In this document: positions 55,260 to 64,000 of the stretch, piece by piece
How the letters are laid out: each line of letters begins with the position of its first letter
How positions within the stretch are numbered: the stretch's first letter is position 1
Source of the DNA: Sphaerisporangium perillae
GTDB lineage: Bacteria; Actinomycetota; Actinomycetes; Streptosporangiales; Streptosporangiaceae
DNA: 64,000 nucleotides
Direction: 5' to 3'
Assembly: GCF_023276435.1 (NCBI RefSeq)
Contig: NZ_JALLPO010000043.1
Location: forward strand, 1 to 64,000
The notes under the pieces: generated by a model
What the model saw: the letters and a program-made list of their open reading frames with translations, nothing else
What the model was told of the DNA's origin: nothing
Database searches by the model: none
Made by a program: the position numbers and the translations under genes

Positions 55260-58200
55260 CTAGAGAGAACGTGCAGGATGACGAGGACCCTGGCCGGGGG
55301 GCGGGTCGAGCCGGGTCTGGTACGGCTTATGCCCGTCGATGGCGTCCTGCATGGCGTCGTAGATCTCCAGAATCAGCCGCTTGGTCCGGTACTCGCCACC
55401 GTACTTAGCCTCGTCCTTCCGGCGCACGATCGGGAACGTGTCCATGATGTAGTCCACGTCATCCCGGTCGATCCCGTACAGATGGAAGAACGCCGCATCC
55501 AACTCCGCCCGAAGCAACGTCCGCCGCGCCTCATTCCACACAAAGGGTTCGCCCCCATCGTGCAGATCCCATGCGTATTCCTTCATGTCTCTTCCGGTGT
55601 ACGCGAGTTCAATTACCCGTAGAATAATCCACGCCCCGATAGTTCTCTCGTCCCAAGCACAACGTGCCTCGAAGACCTCAGGTGCAGGGAACGGCAGCTG
55701 TTCGAATTGAAAGAAATTAAGATTCGTTCCGCCGAGCTTCTGACGTAGCACGTAATCAAGCGCTAACGATACGGCGAGAGACGATACAATTTGCGGCGCC
55801 CCACGACTTGAAAGCAACAGATTGCCGGAATCGCCCATACCGCCCTTAGGGAAGGAAAAAGCAATTATCGTGCGCTCGTCGGTTGATCGACATATTTTTC
55901 TAAACCCGACAAGCCAATCATGTTTCCAACCTTTTTCCCGCAACTTCTTATCAACTTCCGATTCGGGAACCCAGTAGCGAGGGAGGGCAACAGCATCAGC
56001 GCTTCTCTTCTCGATAAGGGTGACGTCCCGGGTGGAGCCATCGGACTCGTACGTGGCCCAGCGGTGGTCGTAGTGGTGGAGCATTTTGGCCTCGTACAGC
56101 GGAAGCAGGCGTTCCTCGCCGTTGACAAGGATGTTGCCGTCGAGCTGCCAGCCCTCGCTCTCCATGAATTCCAACGTCTCTCCGTCTGCCGCGCTCGGGC
56201 GGAAGAGATCGGAATCAGAAGTCATATTGAACAGACCCTGCATGAACGAGATGCCCCAGGGGTTACCGTTTCTGTCTCCCTCGCGGAGGAGGACGGGTAC
56301 CCGACGATAGATGCCGAGAGTGATCTCAGCGTCTCGACGTGTGCGGAAGATCGGGCAGGTGCCAGTATTCGGGTTAAGGAGCTTGATCTCCTCAGGCGTC
56401 AAGGTGAATCGCTTGCCCTCGTCGAGGAGCTGACTGGCGCCATGCACGAAGAATGCGAAGTCCGCACGATCCACGTTCCGATTTGACCCCGCGATGGTCA
56501 ATAGACAGAACTTGATGCGGCTATCAATCTCCAAGAATATTTTTTCCCGATTCTCGAAGTCGTATAGCGAAACAAGTGCTCCTTTTTCCACGAGATCGTT
56601 AAAGAAGAACTGTGTAGTGGCGTCTGTCGCAATTCCAGTCGGAACGATGATGCCTATCCGACCACGCGGATCAATACGCTCGCGACTCCCCTCAACAAAC
56701 AGAGGGTCGGTCTTCACGCGACCCCGTCCGGTAAGAGGATATACACCCGAATTAGCAGCGAAGTGACGAACACCGTCAATCCATCGCTTCTCGGTCACAT
56801 AGTCGTCGAAGATAGGTTTGGTGGCTACCCTTTCGGCGAGATTAGCGATGAGCTTTTTGCGCTTTGCTCCAGCCGCCTCCGCAATTTCGGGTGCCCGACT
56901 GGCAAAGAATTCTTGCTCCTTCAGTTCGATATGCTCCCATGGCGGATTGCCAAGGATGCAGGTGAAGCCGCCTTCCCAGCCCGTGGCAAGGTTGATGTTG
57001 TGACCGGAGCGGCCGACACGGAAGATCTCCGGGAACTCCAGGTGCCAGTGGAAGAAGCGGTACTGTTCGGTCAGCCGCCGCAATTCCTCAGCCCGTTCCG
57101 GTGCAAGCGAGGCACCGCCTTCCAGGCTGCGGATGGTGGCGCTGGTGATGGCTTCGGGAGCCTCGGCATGCTTGCGCCAGACGAACGCGGCACACCACGC
57201 GTGGGCAACCCGGCGAGCTCGGGTGAGCTCCTCAGAGCTCTCCAGTTCGTGGAAACGCCGCTGCTGTTCGCGGACGTCGGCGACACTGGAGACCGGGAGC
57301 GTGGCCAGAGCGCGAGCCTGTTCAGCGAGCTTCTGATTATCAGGCAGCTCAGCTTCGTCGAACAGCGACTCCTGCTCTCCTCGCAGTGCGCTACCGGGCT
57401 CCCGTGAACCGAACTGGACTTCCCGCGCGTTCTGCTTCTTCAGAGCACTCGTGACACTCTTGTCGTCGCCTTCGATGGGCTTGAACGCGCCGTCGGGAAT
57501 GCCAGCAGCGATGAGCCTCGGGGTCGTACCGAGCAGTGCGTTGCCGACCTTGATGTGGGCGTCGAGGAAGGCCAGTGGCTTGCCGGGTTCCAGGGACTCA
57601 ATCCAGAGGGAGACTTTGGCCAACTCGGCTGCGAGCGGGTTGAGGTCTACGCCGTAGATGCATTTCCCAACGACCTTGCGCATAGCCTCGCGTACGGCCG
57701 AGGGCACCGGTTCATCCTCGCCGGTGACCATGGCCGCGTACCGCTTGGCGATGCGCCGAGCAGCGGCGACAAGGAAGTGCCCGGAGCCACAGGCAGGATC
57801 ACAGACTGTCATGTTGAGCAGATCGTCGGCGATCCCGGACTTGGCGTGCTCGTCGATGACCGGGTCGAGTGCGGTGTCGAGCAGCGACTCGATCAGTGAC
57901 GAAGGCGTGTAGTACGAACCGGTGGTCTTGCGGTCGTTGCCCGCGACGGTCTTCAGCTCGTACTGCGGCACCGCGAGGTCAGGGTACGGGTCCAGTTCCA
58001 GCAGCGACTCGTAGACGCTTCCCAACTCCTCCGCGCCGAGGTGCTGGAAGTCGACGTCGCGCGGCCGGCCATCCTTGCCGCGTATGGTTGACATCCAGCG
58101 GACGGCGGTGAGCAGCGCCTCGTTGGGCAGGTCACAGACGAGGAACTGGTCGGGCTTAGGCGCATCGGTCAGCTCCGTCAAGGCTTCAGCCGTACGGAAG

Positions 58201-59324
58201 AAGATGCCACCGAGGCCGGGAAGGCCTAGCGCGGGCAGACCCTCCTCATCCCCGAGAGCACTGATGACCTTGACTATGGTGCGCCAGAGGTCGGGGTGGC
58301 GGTCGCCCGAACGGCGTATGGCCAGACGGCGCAGACGCCGGGTGGAGAAGTAGCCGTCGTAGCGGTCCTTGGCGACCTGCGTCGCGGCAGGGTCAAGAAG
58401 GGCACCGCGATCTTCAGCCACGAAGATGAAGATGAGCTGGTAGGCCAGGCGAAGCAGCTCGTGATGGAAGTCCTTGCGCGACAACTTGCCGGCGCTGAGC
58501 TGCTCGCGGAGCCTTGGATTCGCCACGAGGAAGCCGGTGCCGAGGGCTTCGAGTGCCTTCTCCACACCGTAGCGAAGCTGTTCGCGAGCCTGCACGCCCG
58601 TCTGGGCGGCGAACGCGCGCCACTTCTCCAGCCAGCAGTCCGCACAGGTCGGGACAGAGCCCTCGTCGGAGATCAGCTCGAATCGGGAGGCGTGCAGCAG
58701 CGTGTAGAGCAGCACGAACTCCGAGTAGAGCTCGCCGTCGAAGATGGCTTCGAGGTCGAACTCGACGTAAGCGGAGCCGACCAGAGCGGTGGAGTCGCGG
58801 AGGATGCGCAGCCGTCGTCCGTTGGAGAGCACGCCCCAGAGATGGTCGTCGGAGAGGTTGAGGAACTCCTGCAGCATCGACTGCGGGGCCCGCTTTGCGC
58901 CCGCCATGTCGGGGGTGGCCTTGTCGAGCTCGACGTTCCAGCCGAGCAGGTGCATGGGCACGCTGTGCCATAGGTGGGAGACGGGGAACTCCTTCCCCCC
59001 TGCCTGGAGTGCACCACGGTTGAACGGCACGTGCCCAAAGCCCAGTTCACCGAACAACACCTGCAGCCAGCGCTCCCGCGTGAGCGAGGTACCCGTGTCG
59101 CCGGCGGGAAGCCTCCCGGTCCGGTCGCGGTACGCGCGGTAGGCGCCGAGGAGGTACTCCCAGTGGCGGCTGGCGGCGTCACCGAGGCGTTCCGTCTCGG
59201 CAAGGCGGTAGTCTTCCGGGCGCATGCCAGGCAGCTCGCGGTCTGCGGCGCCGATCCGGGACAGCACGTCCTGCGGGATCAGGCCACCCGCGACGTCGAC
59301 GGCCAGGTAGGTAGAGGCCTTCAT
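55260..59324 (-). CDS. Eco57I-type N6-adenine DNA methyltransferase, 1354 aa (DrmMI/PglX-like size)
   Basis: ATG 59324 overlaps the helicase stop (ATGA). An ~450-residue helical N-terminal region is followed by the methylase core: TGSYYTPSSLIESLL, SAM-binding motif I CDPACGSGHFLVAAA near 507, and catalytic NPPW in ILGNPPWEHIELKEQ near 790. A large C-terminal half holds the target-recognition region and LPRYWVPESEVDKKL. No PD-(D/E)XK motif is evident in the N-terminal part, so it reads as modification rather than type IIG cleavage, though that is not certain. Sequence after ~56950 (from motif IV on) is markedly more AT-rich than the first 2.3 kb, suggesting modular exchange. Class 1 DISARM encodes such an enzyme (DrmMI) next to DrmD, as here. 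Confidence 0.87.
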   Translation of the reverse strand: MKASTYLAVDVAGGLIPQDVLSRIGAADRELPGMRPEDYRLAETERLGDAASRHWEYLLGAYRAYRDRTGRLPAGDTGTSLTRERWLQVLFGELGFGHVPFNRGALQAGGKEFPVSHLWHSVPMHLLGWNVELDKATPDMAGAKRAPQSMLQEFLNLSDDHLWGVLSNGRRLRILRDSTALVGSAYVEFDLEAIFDGELYSEFVLLYTLLHASRFELISDEGSVPTCADCWLEKWRAFAAQTGVQAREQLRYGVEKALEALGTGFLVANPRLREQLSAGKLSRKDFHHELLRLAYQLIFIFVAEDRGALLDPAATQVAKDRYDGYFSTRRLRRLAIRRSGDRHPDLWRTIVKVISALGDEEGLPALGLPGLGGIFFRTAEALTELTDAPKPDQFLVCDLPNEALLTAVRWMSTIRGKDGRPRDVDFQHLGAEELGSVYESLLELDPYPDLAVPQYELKTVAGNDRKTTGSYYTPSSLIESLLDTALDPVIDEHAKSGIADDLLNMTVCDPACGSGHFLVAAARRIAKRYAAMVTGEDEPVPSAVREAMRKVVGKCIYGVDLNPLAAELAKVSLWIESLEPGKPLAFLDAHIKVGNALLGTTPRLIAAGIPDGAFKPIEGDDKSVTSALKKQNAREVQFGSREPGSALRGEQESLFDEAELPDNQKLAEQARALATLPVSSVADVREQQRRFHELESSEELTRARRVAHAWCAAFVWRKHAEAPEAITSATIRSLEGGASLAPERAEELRRLTEQYRFFHWHLEFPEIFRVGRSGHNINLATGWEGGFTCILGNPPWEHIELKEQEFFASRAPEIAEAAGAKRKKLIANLAERVATKPIFDDYVTEKRWIDGVRHFAANSGVYPLTGRGRVKTDPLFVEGSRERIDPRGRIGIIVPTGIATDATTQFFFNDLVEKGALVSLYDFENREKIFLEIDSRIKFCLLTIAGSNRNVDRADFAFFVHGASQLLDEGKRFTLTPEEIKLLNPNTGTCPIFRTRRDAEITLGIYRRVPVLLREGDRNGNPWGISFMQGLFNMTSDSDLFRPSAADGETLEFMESEGWQLDGNILVNGEERLLPLYEAKMLHHYDHRWATYESDGSTRDVTLIEKRSADAVALPRYWVPESEVDKKLREKGWKHDWLVGFRKICRSTDERTIIAFSFPKGGMGDSGNLLLSSRGAPQIVSSLAVSLALDYVLRQKLGGTNLNFFQFEQLPFPAPEVFEARCAWDERTIGAWIILRVIELAYTGRDMKEYAWDLHDGGEPFVWNEARRTLLRAELDAAFFHLYGIDRDDVDYIMDTFPIVRRKDEAKYGGEYRTKRLILEIYDAMQDAIDGHKPYQTRLDPPPGQGPRHPARSL

Positions 59325-62146
59325 CGGGCACCCCCGGCCGGAAGGTAGACGTAGACGCCGAGCACGTCGGCCGGACGGTTGGCGGTCACCTTTAGTCCTC
59401 TCACTCCCGCGCCGACCGCGCCGCGGACGCGCTGGTGGGATTCGGCGAACTTGGCGGCGAGGGCGTCACCGCGAGCATGCAGCTCATCGGTGAGGTCCGG
59501 GATCTCCGACACGGCACGCTGTGCCGCCCGCTCGACCAGCTCCCGCAGGGTGTTCTCCGGTCGCGAGAACAAGACGGCTGTCACTTCGGCATCGCTGAGC
59601 CATTCGCGCCCGCCCGCCCCGGCCCGGTAGCCGAGCACCTGGGCGTCCTCGGCGATGAGGGTACGCGTCTCGGTACGGCCGGGCAGCGTCACGTGGAAGC
59701 GGTAGCGGACGAGGAGCACTGTGGTCCGCGTGGTGACCGCGGCCGTGCGGACGACACCACAGCGTCTGGCGGGGCCCTCGGCGTCGAGCGCGGAGTCCAG
59801 GGTCGTCCGGGCGAGGTGCCGTACGAGAGGGTCGGTCCGTACCAGGGGATGGCTGCCTGGTGGCGCCGGGATATCGGGATGGAAGTCCAGGTTGGGGGTC
59901 TTGCCGTTGAAGCTGAGACCCAGGGCATGCCGTACGGGGATCGGCAGCTGCTTGGTGTCGGCGGTGAAGCCTTCGACCCGGTTGTCGATGATCGCGCCGA
60001 ACCCGGACAGCGCTTCACGGGTGAACCGTGCGACGTCGTCGGAGCTGCCTAGAGCGGCACGGATCTCCGCGACCTCACGCTCCACCTCGTCGAGCTTGAC
60101 ACCCGAGTGGGCGTACTTGGTGAGCGCCTTGGACTCGCGGTCGGCGGCGCTCTCCCACGACCGGTGGATCTGGTCACGGGTCCTGGTCACGCCGAGGTCC
60201 AGGTCGAGCTGATCCTGGTTGTCGTCACCACGCAGCAGGAGTCCTTCGACCAGCGCCTTGATGACGTCGTCTCCGCCGCTGGGGACGGGGACGGCCACGC
60301 CGGTCTGTTTGGCGATCATTCGGTGCTTGCGGATCAGCACGTCCAGCACGACGCCGTCGATGCCGTTATCCAGGCCGTACATGGTGACCGCACGGACGAT
60401 CTGCTTGCGCTGGCCGAACCGGTCGACGCGGCCTTCCCGCTGCTCGTGGCGGGTGGGGTTCCATGCCAGGTCGTAGTGGACGACGGCCTGGAAGTGCTCC
60501 TGCAGGTTGACGCCCTCGGAGAGGCAGTCGGTGGCGACCAGGACGTGCCGGCTGGGTTCCTTGCCGAGTTCGTCGATGGCGGCGAGGCGGGCCTCCGGCG
60601 GCAGCTGACCCGTCACGTGGCGGACGTGGGCCTTCTTTCCGAGGGCCTTGGCCAGATGCTCGGCGACGTACTCGGCGGTGGGGATGAAACGGCAGAAGAC
60701 GATCGGATCGTATCCGTCCGCCAGCAGCGATTTGACCTCGTTGATGAGCGCCGCCAGCTTGGCGTCGTCCTGCGGCCCTTCGATCTTGGTGAAGGCATGG
60801 GCGAGCCGCTTGAGTCGCTCGCTGTCCGGCGAGGTCGTGTCATCCTCGTCGACAAGTCCTCCTGCCGCGGCGTCGATGCCTTCCAGAGCGTCCTCGTCGG
60901 TGAGGTCCAGAACGCTGGACCGCCCCAGCTCGTCGGCTTCCTTATCGGTCTCGGCGGCGACGGTGACCGAACGGGTCCTGAGCGTCGCGGAAGCCGCTCG
61001 CGGCGACGAGGCAACAGATCGCAGCAGCGCCAGAGCCGACCACCAGGACACGCGCTGGCGCAGACCAGTGCCCGGCTTGCGAACCGTCTCACGGGCATAG
61101 GCCAGGACCTGACGGGCGAGCTTGCCGTACTCGCCGGTGAGCGCGTACGAGACGTCGCGGACGTGACGGTCCTGCGGGAAGGGCGTTTCCTGGTGGTAGG
61201 GCGAGTCCTCCCTGAGGAACTTGCGGATGTCGCGGCGGCGGCGCTGCACGAAATATTTGGCCAGCTGCTCGCGCCCCTTCGCGCTCTCCAGGTCCACCGT
61301 GGCGAGAGAAGGGTCGAGCAGGGCGATGAGGTCGCGGAATGCGTCTTCCTTGCCGCTGTGCGGGGTCGCGGTAACCAGGATGAGGTGCCGCTGCGGGGCG
61401 GCGGCGATCTGCTGCAACAGCCGGTAGCGCAGCTGGCTCTGCTTGCTGGACGAACCAGCCGAGACGCACGTGTGGGCCTCGTCGACGATGACCAGGTCCG
61501 GGCAGGTGCGGACGAACTGCTGGTAACGGCGGTCTGCCTTGATGAAGTCGGTCGAGACCACCGTGTACTTGTGCCGGTCGAAGATTGACTCGTCGAGGCG
61601 GAGTTCGCGCTCCAGCCGGGTGGCCGTCGACGGCAGCACCAGTGTCGCCTCGATGGCGAACTTGTGGCGTAACTCGTCCTGCCACTGCTCGGCGAGAGCC
61701 GGCGAGCAGAGCACGGTGAGGCCCGAGGCTTCGCCGCGCTCCAGGAGCTCCTTGGCGATCAGGCCGGATTCGATGGTCTTGCCGATGCCGACGTCGTCGC
61801 CGATGAGCAGCCGTACGGTGTCCATGCGCAGCGCGAGCAGCAGGGGGACGAGCTGATACTGGCGTGGCTCCACGGCGATCGACGCCAGGGAGCGGAACGG
61901 ACCGGCGCCCGAGGTGAATCCGATGCGCAGGGCCGTACGGAGCAGCCCCGCGGCGACGCTGTCGCCCACCTCATCAGGTGTAGGCGGCGGGAACGACGCG
62001 TCGGCGACCTCGTCGGCGAAGAGGCAGGCTTCGAAGTCGGTGTCGCCGTTGAGCGGGCGGGCGACGAGGAAGTCGCCATCGCCGCCCGGCTGGACGACCC
62101 ATTCACGGCCTCGGGCGGTCACCAGCGACCCGGCGGTGTAGCTCAT
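59321..62146 (-). CDS. drmD: SNF2-like helicase, DrmD-type (class 1 DISARM)
   Basis: 941 residues from ATG 62146, overlapping the upstream stop (ATGA). It opens SLVTARGREWVVQPGGDGDF and LVARPLNGD, the N-terminal pattern I associate with DrmD. Superfamily 2 motifs follow: GDDVGIGKTIESGLIAKELL (I, ~117), IVDEAHTCVSAG (II, ~223), LVTATPHSG (III), VATDCLSEGVNLQ (V) and EQREGRVDRFGQ (VI). The C-terminal ~250 residues are a helical/beta region of unknown role. DrmD-type translocases are restriction-side components of DISARM and related systems. Tight coupling to the methylase supports one operon. The symbol is by resemblance, not by a search. Confidence 0.75.
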   Translation of the reverse strand: MSYTAGSLVTARGREWVVQPGGDGDFLVARPLNGDTDFEACLFADEVADASFPPPTPDEVGDSVAAGLLRTALRIGFTSGAGPFRSLASIAVEPRQYQLVPLLLALRMDTVRLLIGDDVGIGKTIESGLIAKELLERGEASGLTVLCSPALAEQWQDELRHKFAIEATLVLPSTATRLERELRLDESIFDRHKYTVVSTDFIKADRRYQQFVRTCPDLVIVDEAHTCVSAGSSSKQSQLRYRLLQQIAAAPQRHLILVTATPHSGKEDAFRDLIALLDPSLATVDLESAKGREQLAKYFVQRRRRDIRKFLREDSPYHQETPFPQDRHVRDVSYALTGEYGKLARQVLAYARETVRKPGTGLRQRVSWWSALALLRSVASSPRAASATLRTRSVTVAAETDKEADELGRSSVLDLTDEDALEGIDAAAGGLVDEDDTTSPDSERLKRLAHAFTKIEGPQDDAKLAALINEVKSLLADGYDPIVFCRFIPTAEYVAEHLAKALGKKAHVRHVTGQLPPEARLAAIDELGKEPSRHVLVATDCLSEGVNLQEHFQAVVHYDLAWNPTRHEQREGRVDRFGQRKQIVRAVTMYGLDNGIDGVVLDVLIRKHRMIAKQTGVAVPVPSGGDDVIKALVEGLLLRGDDNQDQLDLDLGVTRTRDQIHRSWESAADRESKALTKYAHSGVKLDEVEREVAEIRAALGSSDDVARFTREALSGFGAIIDNRVEGFTADTKQLPIPVRHALGLSFNGKTPNLDFHPDIPAPPGSHPLVRTDPLVRHLARTTLDSALDAEGPARRCGVVRTAAVTTRTTVLLVRYRFHVTLPGRTETRTLIAEDAQVLGYRAGAGGREWLSDAEVTAVLFSRPENTLRELVERAAQRAVSEIPDLTDELHARGDALAAKFAESHQRVRGAVGAGVRGLKVTANRPADVLGVYVYLPAGGAR

Positions 62147-64000
62147 CGGGTGCCCCGTCCGGTGCCGAAGACACTCGGGTACCTGCGCACGATCTCGTCC
62201 CACTCCTCGTCGTATCGGAACCTGATGACCAGCCAGCCCAGGTCCATGAGCCGGTCTTCCGCCTCCATGTCGCGCTGATTGACATGCGCGGCGTCGTGAT
62301 GGGGTCCATCAACAAAAATCGCGATATTTCCGGCTTGCGTGCGGTAGACGAAGTCCGGCTTCGCCCGGGCATCGCCAAGGAGTTCCTGGGCGCCGTCTGG
62401 AAGGCGGTAGTCGCCAGCCCGAAGGAAGTCGACGAAACGACGCTCCAGCTCGCTGCCTGAGGAACCGCGCAGACTATCCACATGATCTTCGGCGGACGTG
62501 TGGCCGCCGGTCGGCTTGGTGACCGCGGATGCCAGCTCACGCAGGATGTCCACGACCGTGAGCCGGTCGATCCGGTCGTGCCACATCTGGTTGGTGTAGG
62601 AGAGCAGGCAGTCGTAGCAGCCGCGCTCGCACCGCTCGCGAGCGCCGGGCGCGTGGCCCAGGTCCTCGCCCGTCTCGGGGTCGATGTGGATGATCTCCAA
62701 CGCCCTCGTCGCGACCAGTCGCAGCGCGTCGTGTTCGTCGTGGAGCCTGCGCAGCACGCCGGCTCCGCCTTCGGCGCTCTCGATGAACAGCATCCGAGCC
62801 CGCCCGGCTGAGTCGGGCAACGCCTCGCTGGTCAGCTCGGCGTCCTCCAGCTGGAACTCGGCCTCGATCCCGCGTTCCAGGGCGTAGCGGAGGGTGGTAG
62901 CCACGGTCTCCGAGACCTGGTCGGAGAGCCGGATCACGCAGATGTTCTTGCTGTCTTCGACGAACGGGACGACTTTCAGCACGCGTTGCGCGTCCTCGGC
63001 CGAAGTCAGCCCCTCGTCCTCAGGGGTTCGCTCGGAGGCCTTGGACTCGCTGAGCCAACGGCCGCGGACGGGGTCCAGCCAGAAGCCGACGTCGTTGCGG
63101 TTGCGGCGTCCCTTGCCGCCTCGATTGATGACACGGACGGTGGCGGTATCGCCGTACACGAGCTCGGCCAGCAGGCCGCTGGTTCCCCGTACCTCGGCCT
63201 GCAGCCGACCGGAACGCGTGCCGTGGGTGCTGAACCGGTAGCTGGTTACCAGCTCGAACCCGGCGCGGCGCCGTTCCTCCTCGTCGGAGGAGATGCGCTC
63301 ACGGCGGATGGTGTGCACGGTCTGCAGGTGCATGAGCCCTCCGAGGGAGCCGCCCAGCTCGGCGTCGCACTCCTGGCAGCGGTCGACGCCGGCCTCACGG
63401 GCGTGCCAGTAGCCGCACTCCCCGCAAATGCGCGCTTCGGCGGTGGCCACATCGCCGGACTCCCCCGCCGGCACCTGGATGCTGGCCACCTGATAACGCT
63501 GGCCCTCGTGGTAGATCAGCGCCCCCGGGCCGAACTCGCCGATCGCGATGAAACGGGGACGCTGCACGTAGCTGCCGCGCTTCTTACGGCCCGGGATGTA
63601 GGCAGCCAGCGGGAGCCGGGGGAAGGAGTAGCCGGGAAGGAAGCCCTCGGACGCGAAGTAGCGGTAGGTATAGAAGTCGCTGAACTGCTGCTCGGTGTCC
63701 TCGTTCTTGAGCAGCCGAAGCTGGTTCTCCGCCTGCAGGCGGCGTCCCTGTGCCCGCTGCCGCGCCTGCGGTGTGGAGGCGTGGTCGAGGACCCGGCGGT
63801 TCTGCTCCTCCTGCTCGGCCATCGCCGCGCGATACAGATCGCGCCACCGGCCACAGGCGGCGTCGAACCGATCGGCCGCTCCACGCACCTTGTCCTCGAC
63901 CCAGCCCTCGTACCACCAGGTGGTCTTGTCCAAGCGATCCGTCTTCGAGATGGTCGCGAGCATCCGCTGGGCACGTGGTACGGCCCGGCGGCGCGCATTG
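62143..64000 (-). CDS. DUF1998/MZB-domain helicase with C-terminal VSR/DUF559-like nuclease domain (N-terminus outside window)
   Basis: The frame is open to the window edge, so the helicase core lies beyond; an ATG at 63963 is internal, because residues before it (RRAVPRAQR) continue normal helicase-type sequence. The visible ~619 residues include FYTYRYFASEGFLPGYSFPR, zinc-binding CGECGYWH...CQECDAELGG, and the DUF1998 (MZB) signature CERGCYDCLLSYTNQMWHD. The last ~120 residues form a PD-(D/E)XK-like domain with KPDFVYRTQAGNIAIFVDGP, HHDAAHV and LGWLVIRFRY, as in VSR/DUF559 nucleases. MZB helicases are DrmA/DrmB in DISARM and DruE in Druantia. The stop overlaps the drmD start. Confidence 0.85.
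   Translation of the reverse strand, partial: NARRRAVPRAQRMLATISKTDRLDKTTWWYEGWVEDKVRGAADRFDAACGRWRDLYRAAMAEQEEQNRRVLDHASTPQARQRAQGRRLQAENQLRLLKNEDTEQQFSDFYTYRYFASEGFLPGYSFPRLPLAAYIPGRKKRGSYVQRPRFIAIGEFGPGALIYHEGQRYQVASIQVPAGESGDVATAEARICGECGYWHAREAGVDRCQECDAELGGSLGGLMHLQTVHTIRRERISSDEEERRRAGFELVTSYRFSTHGTRSGRLQAEVRGTSGLLAELVYGDTATVRVINRGGKGRRNRNDVGFWLDPVRGRWLSESKASERTPEDEGLTSAEDAQRVLKVVPFVEDSKNICVIRLSDQVSETVATTLRYALERGIEAEFQLEDAELTSEALPDSAGRARMLFIESAEGGAGVLRRLHDEHDALRLVATRALEIIHIDPETGEDLGHAPGARERCERGCYDCLLSYTNQMWHDRIDRLTVVDILRELASAVTKPTGGHTSAEDHVDSLRGSSGSELERRFVDFLRAGDYRLPDGAQELLGDARAKPDFVYRTQAGNIAIFVDGPHHDAAHVNQRDMEAEDRLMDLGWLVIRFRYDEEWDEIVRRYPSVFGTGRGTR

Noticed and set aside
53374-64000. 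A standard class 1 DISARM annotation for the whole right end
   Set aside because: Separate drmA and drmB are not visible, the MZB gene carries a nuclease-like tail and is cut by the window edge, and AIPR is not a DISARM component. Only the drmD resemblance is strong.

Overview
The window is high-GC actinomycete chromosome. The evidence is the strong G/C third-position bias, GTG starts with GGAGG-type ribosome sites, SARP/BTAD and STAND regulators, DrrAB/UvrA-like resistance genes, P450s, Tat-exported enzymes and a Pmt-type mannosyltransferase. A Streptosporangiales-like genome (Nonomuraea and relatives) would fit, but that is an impression and not a measurement.

Left part (1-35 kb), mostly intact accessory metabolism. 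After the end of a protein O-mannosyltransferase and an unknown gene comes a sugar-scavenging locus (2.2-12.8 kb): an orphan RbsA-type ATPase, a DeoR repressor, a secreted PA14-GH2 glycosidase, a YtfQ-like binding lipoprotein, an ATPase and permease fused in one reading frame, and a second permease. The set resembles the galactofuranose importer YtfQRT-YjfF. Then follow small membrane proteins, a DyP peroxidase, a NarL-type two-component pair, an alpha/beta hydrolase, a DrrAB exporter facing a 1050-residue SARP regulator, a P450, a UvrA-like (DrrC-type) ATPase, a VOC/AraC pair, a glycogen-debranching-like glycosidase, an EfeB-like peroxidase and a sulfite-oxidase-like molybdoenzyme.

Middle part (36-53 kb), strongly eroded. 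It holds an IS5 relic; a duplicated bidirectional promoter with OmpR-type direct repeats, whose intact copy lies between a serine hydrolase and its two-component system at 40 kb; a MacAB-type efflux operon in which the MacB-like gene is an in-frame deletion chimera and the lipoprotein gene has two frameshifts; an MFS tail; a 6-kb segment bounded by direct repeats of a tRNA-Phe 3' end carrying a BTAD-STAND-WD40 giant and an integrase relic; a truncated IS110 transposase; another integrase tail beside a tRNA-Ala(CGC) 3' fragment; a complete IS21 element (50455-52650); and an anti-sigma-factor pseudogene. This is a fossil integration hot spot.

Right end (53.4-64 kb), all on the minus strand. A defence-like operon reads, in transcription order, DUF1998/MZB helicase with a C-terminal VSR-like nuclease domain (runs off the window), DrmD-like SNF2 helicase, Eco57I-type adenine methylase, then an AIPR protein behind its own AT-rich promoter. 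The first three genes are joined by ATGA stop/start overlaps. The set is related to class 1 DISARM and to Druantia but matches neither standard layout, and is the best candidate here for an under-described system.
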